Shown one piece after another: positions 1-8,655 of a DNA stretch of 64,000 nucleotides. Each line of letters starts with the position of its first letter. Within the stretch, counting starts at the first letter, position 1. Under the pieces are notes generated by a model. It saw only the letters and a program-made list of their open reading frames with translations, was not told the DNA's origin and made no database searches. Position numbers and translations under genes: made by a program. This DNA is from Rubrobacter marinus (lineage in GTDB: Bacteria; Actinomycetota; Rubrobacteria; Rubrobacterales; Rubrobacteraceae), in the NCBI RefSeq assembly GCF_011492965.1, contig NZ_CP045121.1, positions 3,968,001 to 4,032,000 on the forward strand, in the 5' to 3' direction.

Positions 1-37
1 TTTGTGCAAGTTTTTTGCAGTGTTTTAGGAGGAGAGC

Positions 38-319
38 TTGGATCTTCCGTACTTGAGGGACCTGAGGCGGCGCGCGATCATGAGCCAGGAGCAGCTGGCG
101 GAGCGGAGCGGGGTGGCGCGCGACACGATCTCGAAGCTGGAGACGGGCCGGCGCAAGGCCTACCCCACCACTATCCGCAAGCTCGCCGCCGGCTTGAACA
201 CCGAGCCCCGCATGCTCGTCGGCGGCGTCGAGTACCTGGAACCTGCGGGGAAGCCCGACGAAGGTCCAGAAGAGGAGAAGGGGAAGGAGCCGAGGGAGGG
301 CAGAAAGGTCGGCTTCTAA
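38..319 (+). CDS. XRE-family helix-turn-helix regulator
   Basis: Small 93-residue cytoplasmic DNA-binding protein. Residues about 5-60 form a Cro/C1-type HTH: LRDLRRRAIMSQEQLAERSG, then VARDTISKLETGRR, then a third helical segment and LNTEPRML. The tail (from about residue 66) is short, charged and Glu/Lys/Pro-rich, probably disordered. The TTG start at 38 is chosen because an AGGAGGA ribosome site lies just upstream and the reading begins directly at the first HTH helix. No partner domain is present, so it is a stand-alone repressor or activator of unknown targets. It converges on the nucleoside transporter operon that ends at 350. Confidence 0.8.
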   Translation: MDLPYLRDLRRRAIMSQEQLAERSGVARDTISKLETGRRKAYPTTIRKLAAGLNTEPRMLVGGVEYLEPAGKPDEGPEEEKGKEPREGRKVGF

Positions 320-349
320 AGTAGGCATCGCGGCGCTTGGGGGGCGCAG

Positions 350-1273
350 CTACTCCTTGCGGTACGGCTTGCCGAGGGCGGAGGGGGCGATGGCCCGGCC
401 GCCGAAGCCCGCGAGGACGATGATGGTGAAGACGAAGGGGAGCATCTGGACGAACTCCAGGGGGATTACGTCCTGTGCGACGCGGAGCGTGATCGCCTGG
501 GCGAGGCCGAAGAGCAGGGCCGCCACCGTCGCTCCTATGGGGTTCCAGCGGCCGGCGATCAGGGCGGCGAGGGCGATAAACCCGCGCCCGGTCGTCATGT
601 TCTCCGTGAAGGCGGAGAGGAGGCTCATCGAGAGGTAGACCCCGCCGAGGGCCGCGAGCAAGCCGGAGAGCAGGACACCGAAGTAGCGCATGCGCGCCAC
701 GCTGACCCCCGCCGTCTCCACCGCCTCGGGTACCTCGCCGGAGGCTCTGAGGCGCAGGCCGAACGGCGTCCGGAAGACCACGAAGAAGGTCAGGGGGACG
801 AGGAGGTACATCAGGTAGACGAGCAGGCTCTGTTCGAAGAGCGCGGGGCCGATTACCGGGATGTCCGCGAGGCCCGGGATCCTCACGGGCTCGAAGCTCG
901 AGACGCGCGGCGTGGTGCCGCCGGAGCCGAAGAACACGACCATCAGAAAGCCCGTGCCGCCCAGGGCGAGCAGGTTAATGGCGGTGCCCGAGATGATCTG
1001 GTCGGCCTCGAAGGTCACGCACATGACGGCGTGAATAAGGGCGAAGAGCAGCCCCGCCCCGAGCGCCGTCGCCAGGCCCACGAGCGCGCTGCCGGAGAAG
1101 TAGGCCCCCACGGCGCCCGCGAAGGCGGAGATGAGCATGAGGCCTTCGAGGCCTATGTTCACCACCCCGCTCCGCTCGCTGAACATGCCGCCCAGGGCCG
1201 CGAAGATGAGGGGCGTGGCGTTCCGGAGCGTGGCGGCGAGGATCGCGCCGAGCGTCGCGAGAAACTCCTCCAA
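350..1273 (-). CDS. BMP-type nucleoside ABC transporter, second permease
   Basis: Inner-membrane permease of a nucleoside/purine ABC importer, related to Bacillus NupQ/YufQ (BPD_transp_2 family). The protein (about 307 residues) opens EEFLATLGAILAATLRNATP and carries the family signature FSERSGVVNIGLEGLMLISA, followed by about eight further hydrophobic helices. The reading frame stays open far upstream, but that part overlaps the preceding permease in another frame and looks like low-complexity shadow. I take the TTG at 1273, two bases after the stop of the upstream permease. Last gene of the four-gene operon. Confidence 0.85.
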   Translation of the reverse strand: MEEFLATLGAILAATLRNATPLIFAALGGMFSERSGVVNIGLEGLMLISAFAGAVGAYFSGSALVGLATALGAGLLFALIHAVMCVTFEADQIISGTAINLLALGGTGFLMVVFFGSGGTTPRVSSFEPVRIPGLADIPVIGPALFEQSLLVYLMYLLVPLTFFVVFRTPFGLRLRASGEVPEAVETAGVSVARMRYFGVLLSGLLAALGGVYLSMSLLSAFTENMTTGRGFIALAALIAGRWNPIGATVAALLFGLAQAITLRVAQDVIPLEFVQMLPFVFTIIVLAGFGGRAIAPSALGKPYRKE

Positions 1274-1275
1274 CC

Positions 1276-2355
1276 CTACCCAAGCCCCCTCTCCAGCCGG
1301 GTCCCGGAGGCCAGGGTCCGGGCGCGCTTGCCGAGGATAAACTCCACGAGCTTCGTGGCCGTTACGAAGAGCAGGATCACGGCGAGCAGCACCTCGCTGA
1401 GGTCGAGCGGCACGTCCGTCTGGAACTGCATCTCCTGCGCCCCCGAGAAGAGCGCCCCGAAGACGAGCGCCCCGAAGACGACCCCGAACGGGTGCGTCCT
1501 CCCCAACAGCGCCACCCCGATCCCGTTGAAGCCCACGTTGGCGACGAACGGGACGGCCATCTTGCCGTACACCCCCATCACCTCCACCCCGCCCCCGAGG
1601 CCCGCAAACGCCGCGCCGATGGCGATCGCGAGCACCACGTTCCTGCCGATGGGGATGCCCGCGTAATTTGCCGCCCCCGGCGAGAGCCCGACGGTCCGGA
1701 GCTGGAAGCCCTTCTTCGTCCGCCACAAGAGGAGGTACGCCACGACCACCGCCACGAGCGCCAGAACGATGCCGAGGTTCGCCCGCCCGAGGCCGAAGCC
1801 GAGGACGGGGACGCGAGCCGCCGCGGCGACGTTCCCCGTGCCGGGGACGAGCCCGCCGCCGCTCAACGGGTTCAGCGCCAGGTAGACCGTCAGGTAGATG
1901 GCCACGTAGTTCAGCATGATCGTCGTGATCACCTCGTGCGCCCCGAAGTAGGCCTTCAAGACCCCCGGGATGACCCCCCAGAGAAAGCCAGTGACGACGC
2001 ACGCGGCGAGGACTACAGGGAGCGCGACGGGTCCGAGAAAGCCCAAGGAGACCCCGAGCCAGGCCGCCGTGACGGCCCCGATGTAGAACTGCCCCTCCCC
2101 GCCGATGTTGAACAGCCCCGCCCGGAACGCCACCGCCACCGCGAGGCCCGTGAAGATCAGGGGCGTGGTGTTCACGAGCGTCCGTCCGATGGCGGCCGGG
2201 CTCCCGAAGGCGCCCGAGATGAGGGCCGAGTAGGCCGCGATGGGGTTGTTGCCGGTGGCGAGGATGATCACGGCCCCGATGGCGAAGGAGATCAGGATCG
2301 CGAGCGCCGGGAAGAGCAGCGCCCCGCCGGCCCCCGTCAGCAGGCGCCTGGTCAA
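1276..2355 (-). CDS. BMP-type nucleoside ABC transporter, first permease
   Basis: Inner-membrane permease (about 359 residues) pairing with the gene at 350-1273; NupP/YufP-like. Visible features are the family motif [17 protein letters not shown], then [18 protein letters not shown], and about nine hydrophobic helices. As sequenced it lies in the same open frame as the N-terminal part of the upstream ATPase, which would suggest a fusion, but the linker between them is nonsense-like. The true ATPase frame ends with TGA at 2352-2354, and this gene starts with a TTG that overlaps that stop (TTGA). Confidence 0.83.
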   Translation of the reverse strand: MTRRLLTGAGGALLFPALAILISFAIGAVIILATGNNPIAAYSALISGAFGSPAAIGRTLVNTTPLIFTGLAVAVAFRAGLFNIGGEGQFYIGAVTAAWLGVSLGFLGPVALPVVLAACVVTGFLWGVIPGVLKAYFGAHEVITTIMLNYVAIYLTVYLALNPLSGGGLVPGTGNVAAAARVPVLGFGLGRANLGIVLALVAVVVAYLLLWRTKKGFQLRTVGLSPGAANYAGIPIGRNVVLAIAIGAAFAGLGGGVEVMGVYGKMAVPFVANVGFNGIGVALLGRTHPFGVVFGALVFGALFSGAQEMQFQTDVPLDLSEVLLAVILLFVTATKLVEFILGKRARTLASGTRLERGLG

Positions 2356-3909
2356 CGCCCCCCTACCCCGCTCCCCCGCCCCGCCATGAGGAGGCCGAGC
2401 TCCTCGTCCGTGGCGTCTGGCCCGACCTCGCCGACGATCCGGCCGTCGTACATCACCACGATCCTGTCCGAGAGGGAGCGGACCTCCTCGAGCTCCAGCG
2501 AGATGAGCAGGATCGCCTTCCCTCCCCGCGCTGCTCGAGAAGCTGGCGGTGGATGAACTCGATGGCGCCGACGTCCACCCCCGGGTGGGCTGGGCGGCGA
2601 TGATCGCCCCGGGGTCGCCGGAGAGCTCGCGGGCGAGGATCGCCTTCTGCTGGTTCCCCCCGGAGAGCGACCCCGCCCGCGCGTCCGGGTCGCTCGGGCG
2701 CACGTCGTAGGCTTTGAGGTTCTCGGCGGCGCGCCGGCGCATGATCTTCGGGAAGATGCGGCCCAGCCTGCCGGAGAACGGCGGCTCGTCGTAGGTCTTC
2801 AGCGCGTTGTTCTCCCACAGGGAGAAGTCCTGGACGAGCCCCTTCCGGGAGCGGTCCTCGGGGACGTAGGCGAGCCCCCGCTCCTGGCGCGCGTCGGCCC
2901 CCAGAGACGTCACGTCCTCGCCGTCGAGGTAGACCCGGCCCTCCTGGGCGGGGCGCGTGCCGGCCAGGGCCTCGGCCAGCTCGACCTGGCCGTTCCCGTC
3001 GACGCCCGCCACGCCCAGGATCTCGCCCGCCCGGATCGTCAGGTCCACCCCGTGTACCGCCGTCGCCCCGGTGCTCGACGCCACGACGAGCCCCTCCGCC
3101 GCGAGACGCGGCTCCCCGGCCGCGCTCTCCCCCTTCTCGACGCGCAGCAGGACCTCGCGCCCGACCATCAGGCGGGCGAGGGCTCCCTCGCTCGTCTCCG
3201 AGGTCTTCACAGTGTCGACGACGCGGCCGTCGCGGATGATGGTGATGTTGTCGGAGACGCCCAGGAGCTCGCCGAGCTTGTGCGTGATGAGGATGATGGA
3301 GAGCCCGTCCCGGACGAGCTCCCCGAGCGTCCGGAAGAGGTCCTCGGTCTCCTGCGGCGTGAGGACCGCCGTCGGCTCGTCCAGGATCAGGATGCGGGCG
3401 TCGCGGTAGAGGGCCTTGAGGATCTCGACCCTCTGCTGCACCCCCACGGAGAGGTCCGCGACGCGCGCCCGCGGGTCGACCCTCAGGCCGTAGCGTTCCG
3501 AGAGGGCCTCCGTCTCCCTGACGGCCCGATCGAGGTCGAGGGCCCCGCCCTTTCTGGGCTCCGCGCCGAGCACGATGTTCTCGGCGACGGTGAGCGGCGG
3601 GATCAGGGTGAAGTGCTGGTGCACCATCCCGATGCCGCGCCGCACCGCGTCCTTCGGGTCGCGAATCTGGGCCTCTTCGCCGTCCACGAAGATCGTCCCC
3701 CAGTCCGGCCTGTACAGGCCGTACAGAATCTTCATCAGGGTGGACTTCCCCGCCCCGTTCTCGCCGAGGAGGCCCAGGATCTCGCCGCGGTGCAGCGCCA
3801 GCGAGACGTCGTCGTTGGCCGTGACGGTCCCGAAGGTCTTCGTGACACCCCTCATCTCGAGGACCTTCGGGGCGCCCGGGCCGTTACCCCTCGTGCGCGT
3901 CTCGGCCAT
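2352..3909 (-). CDS. BMP-type nucleoside ABC transporter ATPase (frameshifted as sequenced)
   Basis: Cytoplasmic ATPase with two ABC cassettes, NupO/YufO/RbsA-like. Cassette 1 has Walker [10 protein letters not shown], signature-region [18 protein letters not shown] and Walker [12 protein letters not shown]. Cassette 2 has the degenerate Walker A GVDGNGQ and signature [15 protein letters not shown]. After IIAAQPTRG the family sequence continues in a second frame ([20 protein letters not shown]) and then a third ([20 protein letters not shown]) to the TGA at 2352. Adding one G at each of two runs (about 2578-2582 and 2520-2522) restores 519 residues. The start at 3909 precedes [12 protein letters not shown]. 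It follows the binding-protein gene. Confidence 0.85.
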
Positions 3910-3936
3910 CCCGAGGAACCGCTCCCTACTCGTCCC

Positions 3937-4995
3937 CTACTGCGGGGCGTCGGGGATGGTGATCTCGCCGTCTATGATCCCTTGGCGGGCCTCGTCGATC
4001 TGGTCCTTGACGGGCTGGGGCACCTGATCGTCGAACCGCCTGAACGGCGCGAGCCCGAGGCCGTCCTCCGCGAGGCCGAACTCGACGACCTGGCCGCCGG
4101 GGAACTCGCCGTTCTGGGCCTGCTCGATGGTCTGGAAGACCGCGTTGTCCACCCGCTTGAGGGCGCTCGTGAGGATCGGGGCGTCGGGGACGATCTGGGC
4201 CTGGTCGGAGTCGACCCCGATGGCGAAGATCCCCTCGTCGGTGGCCGCCTCGAAGAGGCCCGCGCCCGAGGCGCCGGCGCCGTGGAAGATGATGTCCGCG
4301 CCCCCGTCGATCTGCTGCAGGGAGATCTCACGCCCGCGCGCCGGGTCGTTGAAGGCCTCCGGCGTGCTGCCGACGTACTGCGCGATGACCTCGCAGTCCG
4401 GGCAGACCGCCTCGACCCCGGCCTCGTAGCCCGCCTGGAACTTCTGGACCGGCGGCGCGCCCTCCTGCCCGCCGAGGAAGCCGACGACGTTCTCCTCGGA
4501 GGTGGTGTAGTCGGTGTCCTCCTGCGTCATGAGGCCCGCGACGACGCCCGCGAGGTAGCCGCCCTCGCCCTCCCGGAAGGTCAGGCTCGCCACGTTGTCC
4601 GCCTCGACCACGGAGTCGATGATCGCGAAGTTCGTGTCCGGGAACTGCGGGGCGATGGAGGTCACGGAGTCGGTCATCAGGAACCCGACGGCGAAGACGG
4701 GCGAGAAGCCGTTCTCGGCGAGCTGCGTGAGGTTGCTGTCGTAGTCCGTCGGCGAGCCGGACTCGAGAACGTCCGTCTCGGCGCCTAGCTCCTCGCCGGC
4801 CCGCTCCAGCCCCGCGTTCGCCGAGTCGTTGAAGCTCTGGTCGCCGAGGCCCCCGACGTCCGTGACGATGGCCGCGCGCACGGCCTCCTCGCCGCCTCCC
4901 CCGCCGCCACCCTCGCCGCCGCCACCCCCGCCGCCGCAACCTGCCGCGGCGAGCGCCGCGATCAACATCAGCCCGAGCAGCTTGGGGTTGCGCAT
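3937..4995 (-). CDS. BMP-family nucleoside-binding lipoprotein
   Basis: Extracytoplasmic substrate-binding protein of the downstream ABC importer (BmpA/Med/PnrA family, usual ligands nucleosides). The signal peptide ends in the lipobox LAAAGC, so the mature protein should be lipid-anchored at Cys20. A Gly-rich linker follows, then the family pattern IVTDVGGLGDQSFNDSANAG, LTFREGEGGYLAGVVAG and IIFHGAGASGAGLFEA. Length (352 residues) is normal. First gene of the operon; the ATPase starts 27 bp downstream. Ligand identity is inferred from the family only. Confidence 0.9.
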   Translation of the reverse strand: MRNPKLLGLMLIAALAAAGCGGGGGGGEGGGGGGGEEAVRAAIVTDVGGLGDQSFNDSANAGLERAGEELGAETDVLESGSPTDYDSNLTQLAENGFSPVFAVGFLMTDSVTSIAPQFPDTNFAIIDSVVEADNVASLTFREGEGGYLAGVVAGLMTQEDTDYTTSEENVVGFLGGQEGAPPVQKFQAGYEAGVEAVCPDCEVIAQYVGSTPEAFNDPARGREISLQQIDGGADIIFHGAGASGAGLFEAATDEGIFAIGVDSDQAQIVPDAPILTSALKRVDNAVFQTIEQAQNGEFPGGQVVEFGLAEDGLGLAPFRRFDDQVPQPVKDQIDEARQGIIDGEITIPDAPQ

Positions 4996-5091
4996 ACGAC
5001 GATCTCCCTTCCGAAAGTATCCTGACCGGCCACATTATAGAGGAACGCTTCCGGGCAGAGATACGACGGGGACCCGGCCGCTAACGGCCGC

Positions 5092-5292
5092 TCATTGGAG
5101 GAGCTTCTTGAGGTTCTCTTCGAGGTAGTCGGCCGTTACGGGGCCCTCCGGGGCGTAGGCGACGGCCTCTTTGCAGAGGTGGTAGAGGGCGAGGGTCCGG
5201 GTCGGCGAGAGGCGCCGGTTGCCGGCCTGCTCCAGGACGACGCGCATAAGCTCCAACGCTACCTCCGCCTCGCTCTTGGTGCGCCTCTCCAA
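5092..5292 (-). CDS. Small conserved-looking protein of unknown function
   Basis: A 66-residue acidic-to-basic helical protein with no recognisable domain, signal peptide or membrane segment. The TTG start at 5292 is preceded by a GGGGGACGAGG stretch that can serve as ribosome site. It stands alone between the binding-protein gene and the divergently read zinc-ribbon-like gene at 5442. Composition is balanced rather than the Arg/Pro/Ala-rich kind typical of shadow frames, which supports a real gene. Confidence 0.5.
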   Translation of the reverse strand: MERRTKSEAEVALELMRVVLEQAGNRRLSPTRTLALYHLCKEAVAYAPEGPVTADYLEENLKKLLQ

Positions 5293-5441
5293 AGCCTCGT
5301 CCCCCTAGAGATACCCCACAACGCGCTCCCCGCGGAGTATACAGGCGTCGGGCGGGGGCTCGCGGGGCTTATGGTAAACTCGAAAGACTTTGGGGGTCGA
5401 ATCCAGAAGCTTGCGCCTTCCATCTCTCGGAGCTTGCGCCC

Positions 5442-6110
5442 GTGGCTAGGGTCGAGCAGATCTACACCCAGTGCCCGGTGTGCCGGTACGTGTTCAGGGC
5501 GTCGCGCATAACGACGTACGCGACGGTCGGGCGCGAGGCGGACCTCTGCCCCAAGTTCCCCGGCCGCCTCTCCGACGGCTCGCGCATCATCCAGAGCGAG
5601 GTCACGATGTGCCCGGCCTGCTCGTTCGCGGCCCGCGGAGACTTCGACGAGATAGACCCCTCGGGCCCCGAGCTCTACGGCCTGGAGGAGCGCCTGAAGG
5701 AGGACGGCCTCCTGCGCGTCTTCCGCGCGAGCCCGCCCCCCTGGCTCGCCTTCCACGCCGCCGAGATCTGCGGCCAGGAGCGCGCCCTCCCGACCCGCGA
5801 GCTCGGCGACCTCTGCCTGCGCGCCTCCTGGGTCTGCCGCAAGGAGGGGGAGAGCCCCTTCGAGAGCACCTTCCAGCTGCGGGCCGTCCGGTACTTTATC
5901 CGGGCGCTCAAGGAAGAGGCGCTCGCCGGGCGCGAGCTGGCGATCACCACCTACCTCGTCGGCGAGCTCAACCGCCGCCTCGGCAACCACCGCGAGGCCC
6001 TCAACTGGTACGTCAACGCCGGCCGCGTCGTGGAAGAAGACCCGGCCCTCGCGTGGCTGGATCGCCTGATACGAGATCAGACGAAGCTCGCCAGGGAACA
6101 GGCGGCCTGA
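5442..6110 (+). CDS. DUF2225-like cysteine-motif protein
   Basis: 222-residue cytoplasmic protein with two CxxC pairs near the N-terminus (CPVC at residues 11-14 and CPAC at about 57-60), arranged as in DUF2225 proteins, probably binding a metal. The C-terminal half is helical and TPR-like (EEALAGRELAITTYLVGELN and NRRLGNHREALNWYVNAG), again as in DUF2225. GTG start at 5442. Function is unknown for the family; nothing nearby suggests a pathway. Confidence 0.7.
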   Translation: MARVEQIYTQCPVCRYVFRASRITTYATVGREADLCPKFPGRLSDGSRIIQSEVTMCPACSFAARGDFDEIDPSGPELYGLEERLKEDGLLRVFRASPPPWLAFHAAEICGQERALPTRELGDLCLRASWVCRKEGESPFESTFQLRAVRYFIRALKEEALAGRELAITTYLVGELNRRLGNHREALNWYVNAGRVVEEDPALAWLDRLIRDQTKLAREQAA

Positions 6111-6165
6111 CCGGGCCCGTCGCGGCGAAGGCCGGACGGGAGATCAGCGTGCTTGCGGGGTCTCC

Positions 6166-6354
6166 CTAGAACACCACGAAGAGCAGGTTGCCGATCACCG
6201 TCAGCGTCACGCTGAGGATGACGCTGATCAGGATCCAGAAAAGGCAGCCCGGCCCCGACCTCCCGCCCCCGCCGAATATGATGATCCCCGACTCCCCGGA
6301 ACGCTCCGGGGCTTCCGTCTTCCTGGGGGCTCCGAACTTGCCCTGCTCTTCCAT
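6166..6354 (-). CDS. Small single-pass membrane protein, unknown function
   Basis: 62 residues when started at the ATG at 6354, which has GAGAAAGG nine bases upstream; an earlier ATG at 6384 is possible. The N-terminal half is hydrophilic with a GGGGRSGPG stretch. The C-terminal half is one hydrophobic segment (LFWILISVILSVTLTVIGNL) ending almost at the C-terminus, so it should be membrane-anchored with the N-terminus in the cytoplasm. No family recognised. Confidence 0.5.
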   Translation of the reverse strand: MEEQGKFGAPRKTEAPERSGESGIIIFGGGGRSGPGCLFWILISVILSVTLTVIGNLLFVVF

Positions 6355-6485
6355 GCGGCCTTTCTCGTGGTTGACGTCCCGCAAGCGGCCTACCCGGGCT
6401 CGTGTGGGGCGAAACGCGCGCGGCTCCCGGCGCCCCGTGATCTCTAACTCAACCGGCGGCGGGGGTTGCGTCTATACTCCTGCTC

Positions 6486-7319
6486 GTGGAGAGGACGAGG
6501 ACAGCTTCTTTCGGAACGGCCGAGGAGAGGATTGCGTGGGAGGGCCTCGCCTCCTCGTGCGTCCCGCCGCTCAGGCGGCTCGGGGCGTTCATGATCTTCG
6601 GCTTCACCGTCTTCGTCGCCACGACGACCGCCGTGGTCCTCTTCTACAACATCTTCGGGGCGCGCCTGGTCGAGGGACAGGGCGTCGCGCCGCCGCCGGA
6701 GGCGTTCTACGCCTCGATGGCGGTCGGGCTGGTCCTCGGGCTCGGGGGCTACGCCGTCTGGCTCTTGAAGAGCCTGAGCTCGCACAAGGCCTTCTCCAGG
6801 GTCCTCCGCCGCGGCGGCCTCGACCCCGAACGTCCGACGGCCCAGGGCCTCAAGGCGTACTCGGACGAGCAGCTCCTCGCCCTCCGCTCCCGCTACGAGA
6901 ACCTCGGGGAAGGCCGCTTGAAGACCCTCATGGAGAAGACCTTCGGCTTCGACGCCGACGACTCCTTCTCCCTCGGGCCGCTGAGCGTGCTGCCGAGGAC
7001 GTTCGAGATGGACGCCCTGCGCGTGGAGTGGGAGGCGAACCTGATACTCGCCTCGGGCGCGGAGGCGCGACCCGAGATCTCCTGGTGGACCGAGAGCCGC
7101 CACAACCTGTTGCCGCGCCGCGCGGACGAGATGCGCCGGCTCCTCTTCGCCCTGCAATACACGAAGGACTCCGTCCGTACCCTCAAGCGGCGCTACGGAT
7201 ACAGGTCGGACCACTGGCACAACACGGTGCCGGAGGGCAAGCTCTGGGACGCCGTACGCGACCTCGAAGAGGCCCGGCGCATCCAGGCGGTGCTCAACCG
7301 CAGGCCCGGCGTCCGCTGA
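6486..7319 (+). CDS. Membrane protein of unknown function
   Basis: 277 residues with two hydrophobic helices at about residues 34-58 (MIFGFTVFVATTTAVVLFYN) and 75-95 (ASMAVGLVLGLGGYAVWLL), then a soluble domain of about 180 residues rich in charged helices. No family recognised. The GTG start at 6486 has no Shine-Dalgarno; instead a TATACT hexamer ends nine bases before it, so the message may be leaderless. The stop codon lies inside a strong hairpin (7304-7331). Confidence 0.6.
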   Translation: MERTRTASFGTAEERIAWEGLASSCVPPLRRLGAFMIFGFTVFVATTTAVVLFYNIFGARLVEGQGVAPPPEAFYASMAVGLVLGLGGYAVWLLKSLSSHKAFSRVLRRGGLDPERPTAQGLKAYSDEQLLALRSRYENLGEGRLKTLMEKTFGFDADDSFSLGPLSVLPRTFEMDALRVEWEANLILASGAEARPEISWWTESRHNLLPRRADEMRRLLFALQYTKDSVRTLKRRYGYRSDHWHNTVPEGKLWDAVRDLEEARRIQAVLNRRPGVR

Positions 7320-7331
7320 CGGACGCCGGGC
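7304..7331 (+). terminator. Hairpin terminator overlapping a stop codon
   Basis: Perfect 12-bp inverted repeat (GCCCGGCGTCCG / CGGACGCCGGGC) with loop CTGA; the loop and stem hold the TGA of the gene ending at 7319. There is no U-tract. Confidence 0.55.
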
Positions 7332-7475
7332 ACCCGTGATCCCGGCCAACCCCTCCTCCGCGGCCCCCTGATCCTCCTCCAACGCCTTGGTCTCCCCGTG
7401 GTCGAGCGGGGAACCGGGGGGCTACGGCCGTAAAGGGTAGGCAAACGGGCGTCGCCGTGCTGCTACAGTGGGCGG

Positions 7476-8571
7476 ATGGAGACGAGCTTTGGCGCTTCCG
7501 CGCCGTACACCGTCGGCATCGAGGAGGAGTTTCAGCTCCTGGACCCCGGGACGCTGGGCCTGGCCCCGCTCATCCAGGGGGTGCTCGCGGCCAGGGGGCC
7601 GAACGACGAGGGCCTGGCCACCTCGGAGCTTTCGAGTTCCTGCTTCGAGATGCGCTCGCCGGTCTACCGGACGGTCTCCGAGCTGGCGGCCGGGCTGCCG
7701 GGGCTCAGGCGCCGCATGAGGGCGCTCGCCGAGGGGGGCGGGGCGCGGCTTGCGGCGGCGGGGGCGCACCCGTTCAGCGACCCGTCCGACGGGCCGGTCG
7801 CCGAGGGGAGCACTACCGGAGGGTCGAGGAGGAGATGGGCTGGGTGGCGAGGACGCAGGCCATCTTCGGGCTGCACGTCCACGTCGCGGTCCCGGACGAG
7901 GAGGCGGCGATACGCGCGGTCGGCGCCCTCGCGAGGAGGGTGCCGCTCCTTTTAGCCCTCTCGGCCAACTCCCCTTCTGGCGTGGACAAGATACTCGCCT
8001 CGCCTCCACGCGCATCAAGATCTTCGACCTCTTCCCGCGCTCGGGGCTCCCCCCGGCCTTCCGCACCTGGGGGGAGTTCGAGGGGCACGTCGAGGCGCTG
8101 GTCGCCGCCGGGAGCATCCCGGACTACACCTGGTGCTGGTGGGACGTCCGGCCCCACCCCAGGTTCGGCACCGTGGAGGTGCGGGCCCTCGACGCCCAGA
8201 CAAACCCCGCCAATACCGGCGCCCTCGCCGCCCTCATCCAGTGCCTCGTCGCCCACTCGGCAGAAGAAGCGTTCGTCCCCGAAGACCCGCTCCTCACGAA
8301 CGAGAACAAGTGGCGCGCCACGCGCTACGGCCTCGACGCCACCTTCCACGACTTCGCCACCGGACGCGCCGCGGGGGCGAGGGAGGAGGCACGCGACCTC
8401 GTCCGGAGGCTGCGCCCGATCTCCGGGGAGCTGGGGTGCGAGGAGGAGTTGGAGGGGGTGCTGGGGATCGTGGACGGCGGCTCGGGCGCGGAGCGGCAGC
8501 GCGCCGTCTTCGCCAAGCGGGGCTCCCTAAAGGCGGTGGCGGAGCACACGCTCGGCGTGGTCCCGGGCTGA
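7476..8571 (+). CDS. ybdK: YbdK-type carboxylate-amine / glutamate-cysteine ligase (frameshifted as sequenced)
   Basis: ATP-dependent carboxylate-amine ligase of the GCS2 family (YbdK/EgtA-like; joins glutamate to an amine such as cysteine). The N-terminus has the family signature TVGIEEEFQLLDPGTL. The protein runs through three frames: frame 1 to GPVAEG, frame 2 EHYRRVEEEMGWVARTQAIF to LSANSP, frame 3 WRGQDTRLASTRIKIFDLF to the stop at 8571. One extra G at 7805-7808 and one extra C at 7971-7974 give 365 residues, the usual family length. A TACAGT box six bases before the ATG and no Shine-Dalgarno suggest a leaderless message. Confidence 0.85.
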
Positions 8572-8655
8572 TCCAAGGGCGCAGCGCGCCCTTAAGCAAG
8601 GTGGTATGCTTCCGCTCCGAAGAAGGGTAAGGGAGACAACTCGGAGGAGGAATAC

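Noticed and set aside
1276-3909. A single 877-residue ATPase-permease fusion
   Set aside because: The linker is Arg/Pro-rich nonsense. The correct ATPase C-terminus is found in two other frames and ends at 2352, where a separate permease start overlaps it.
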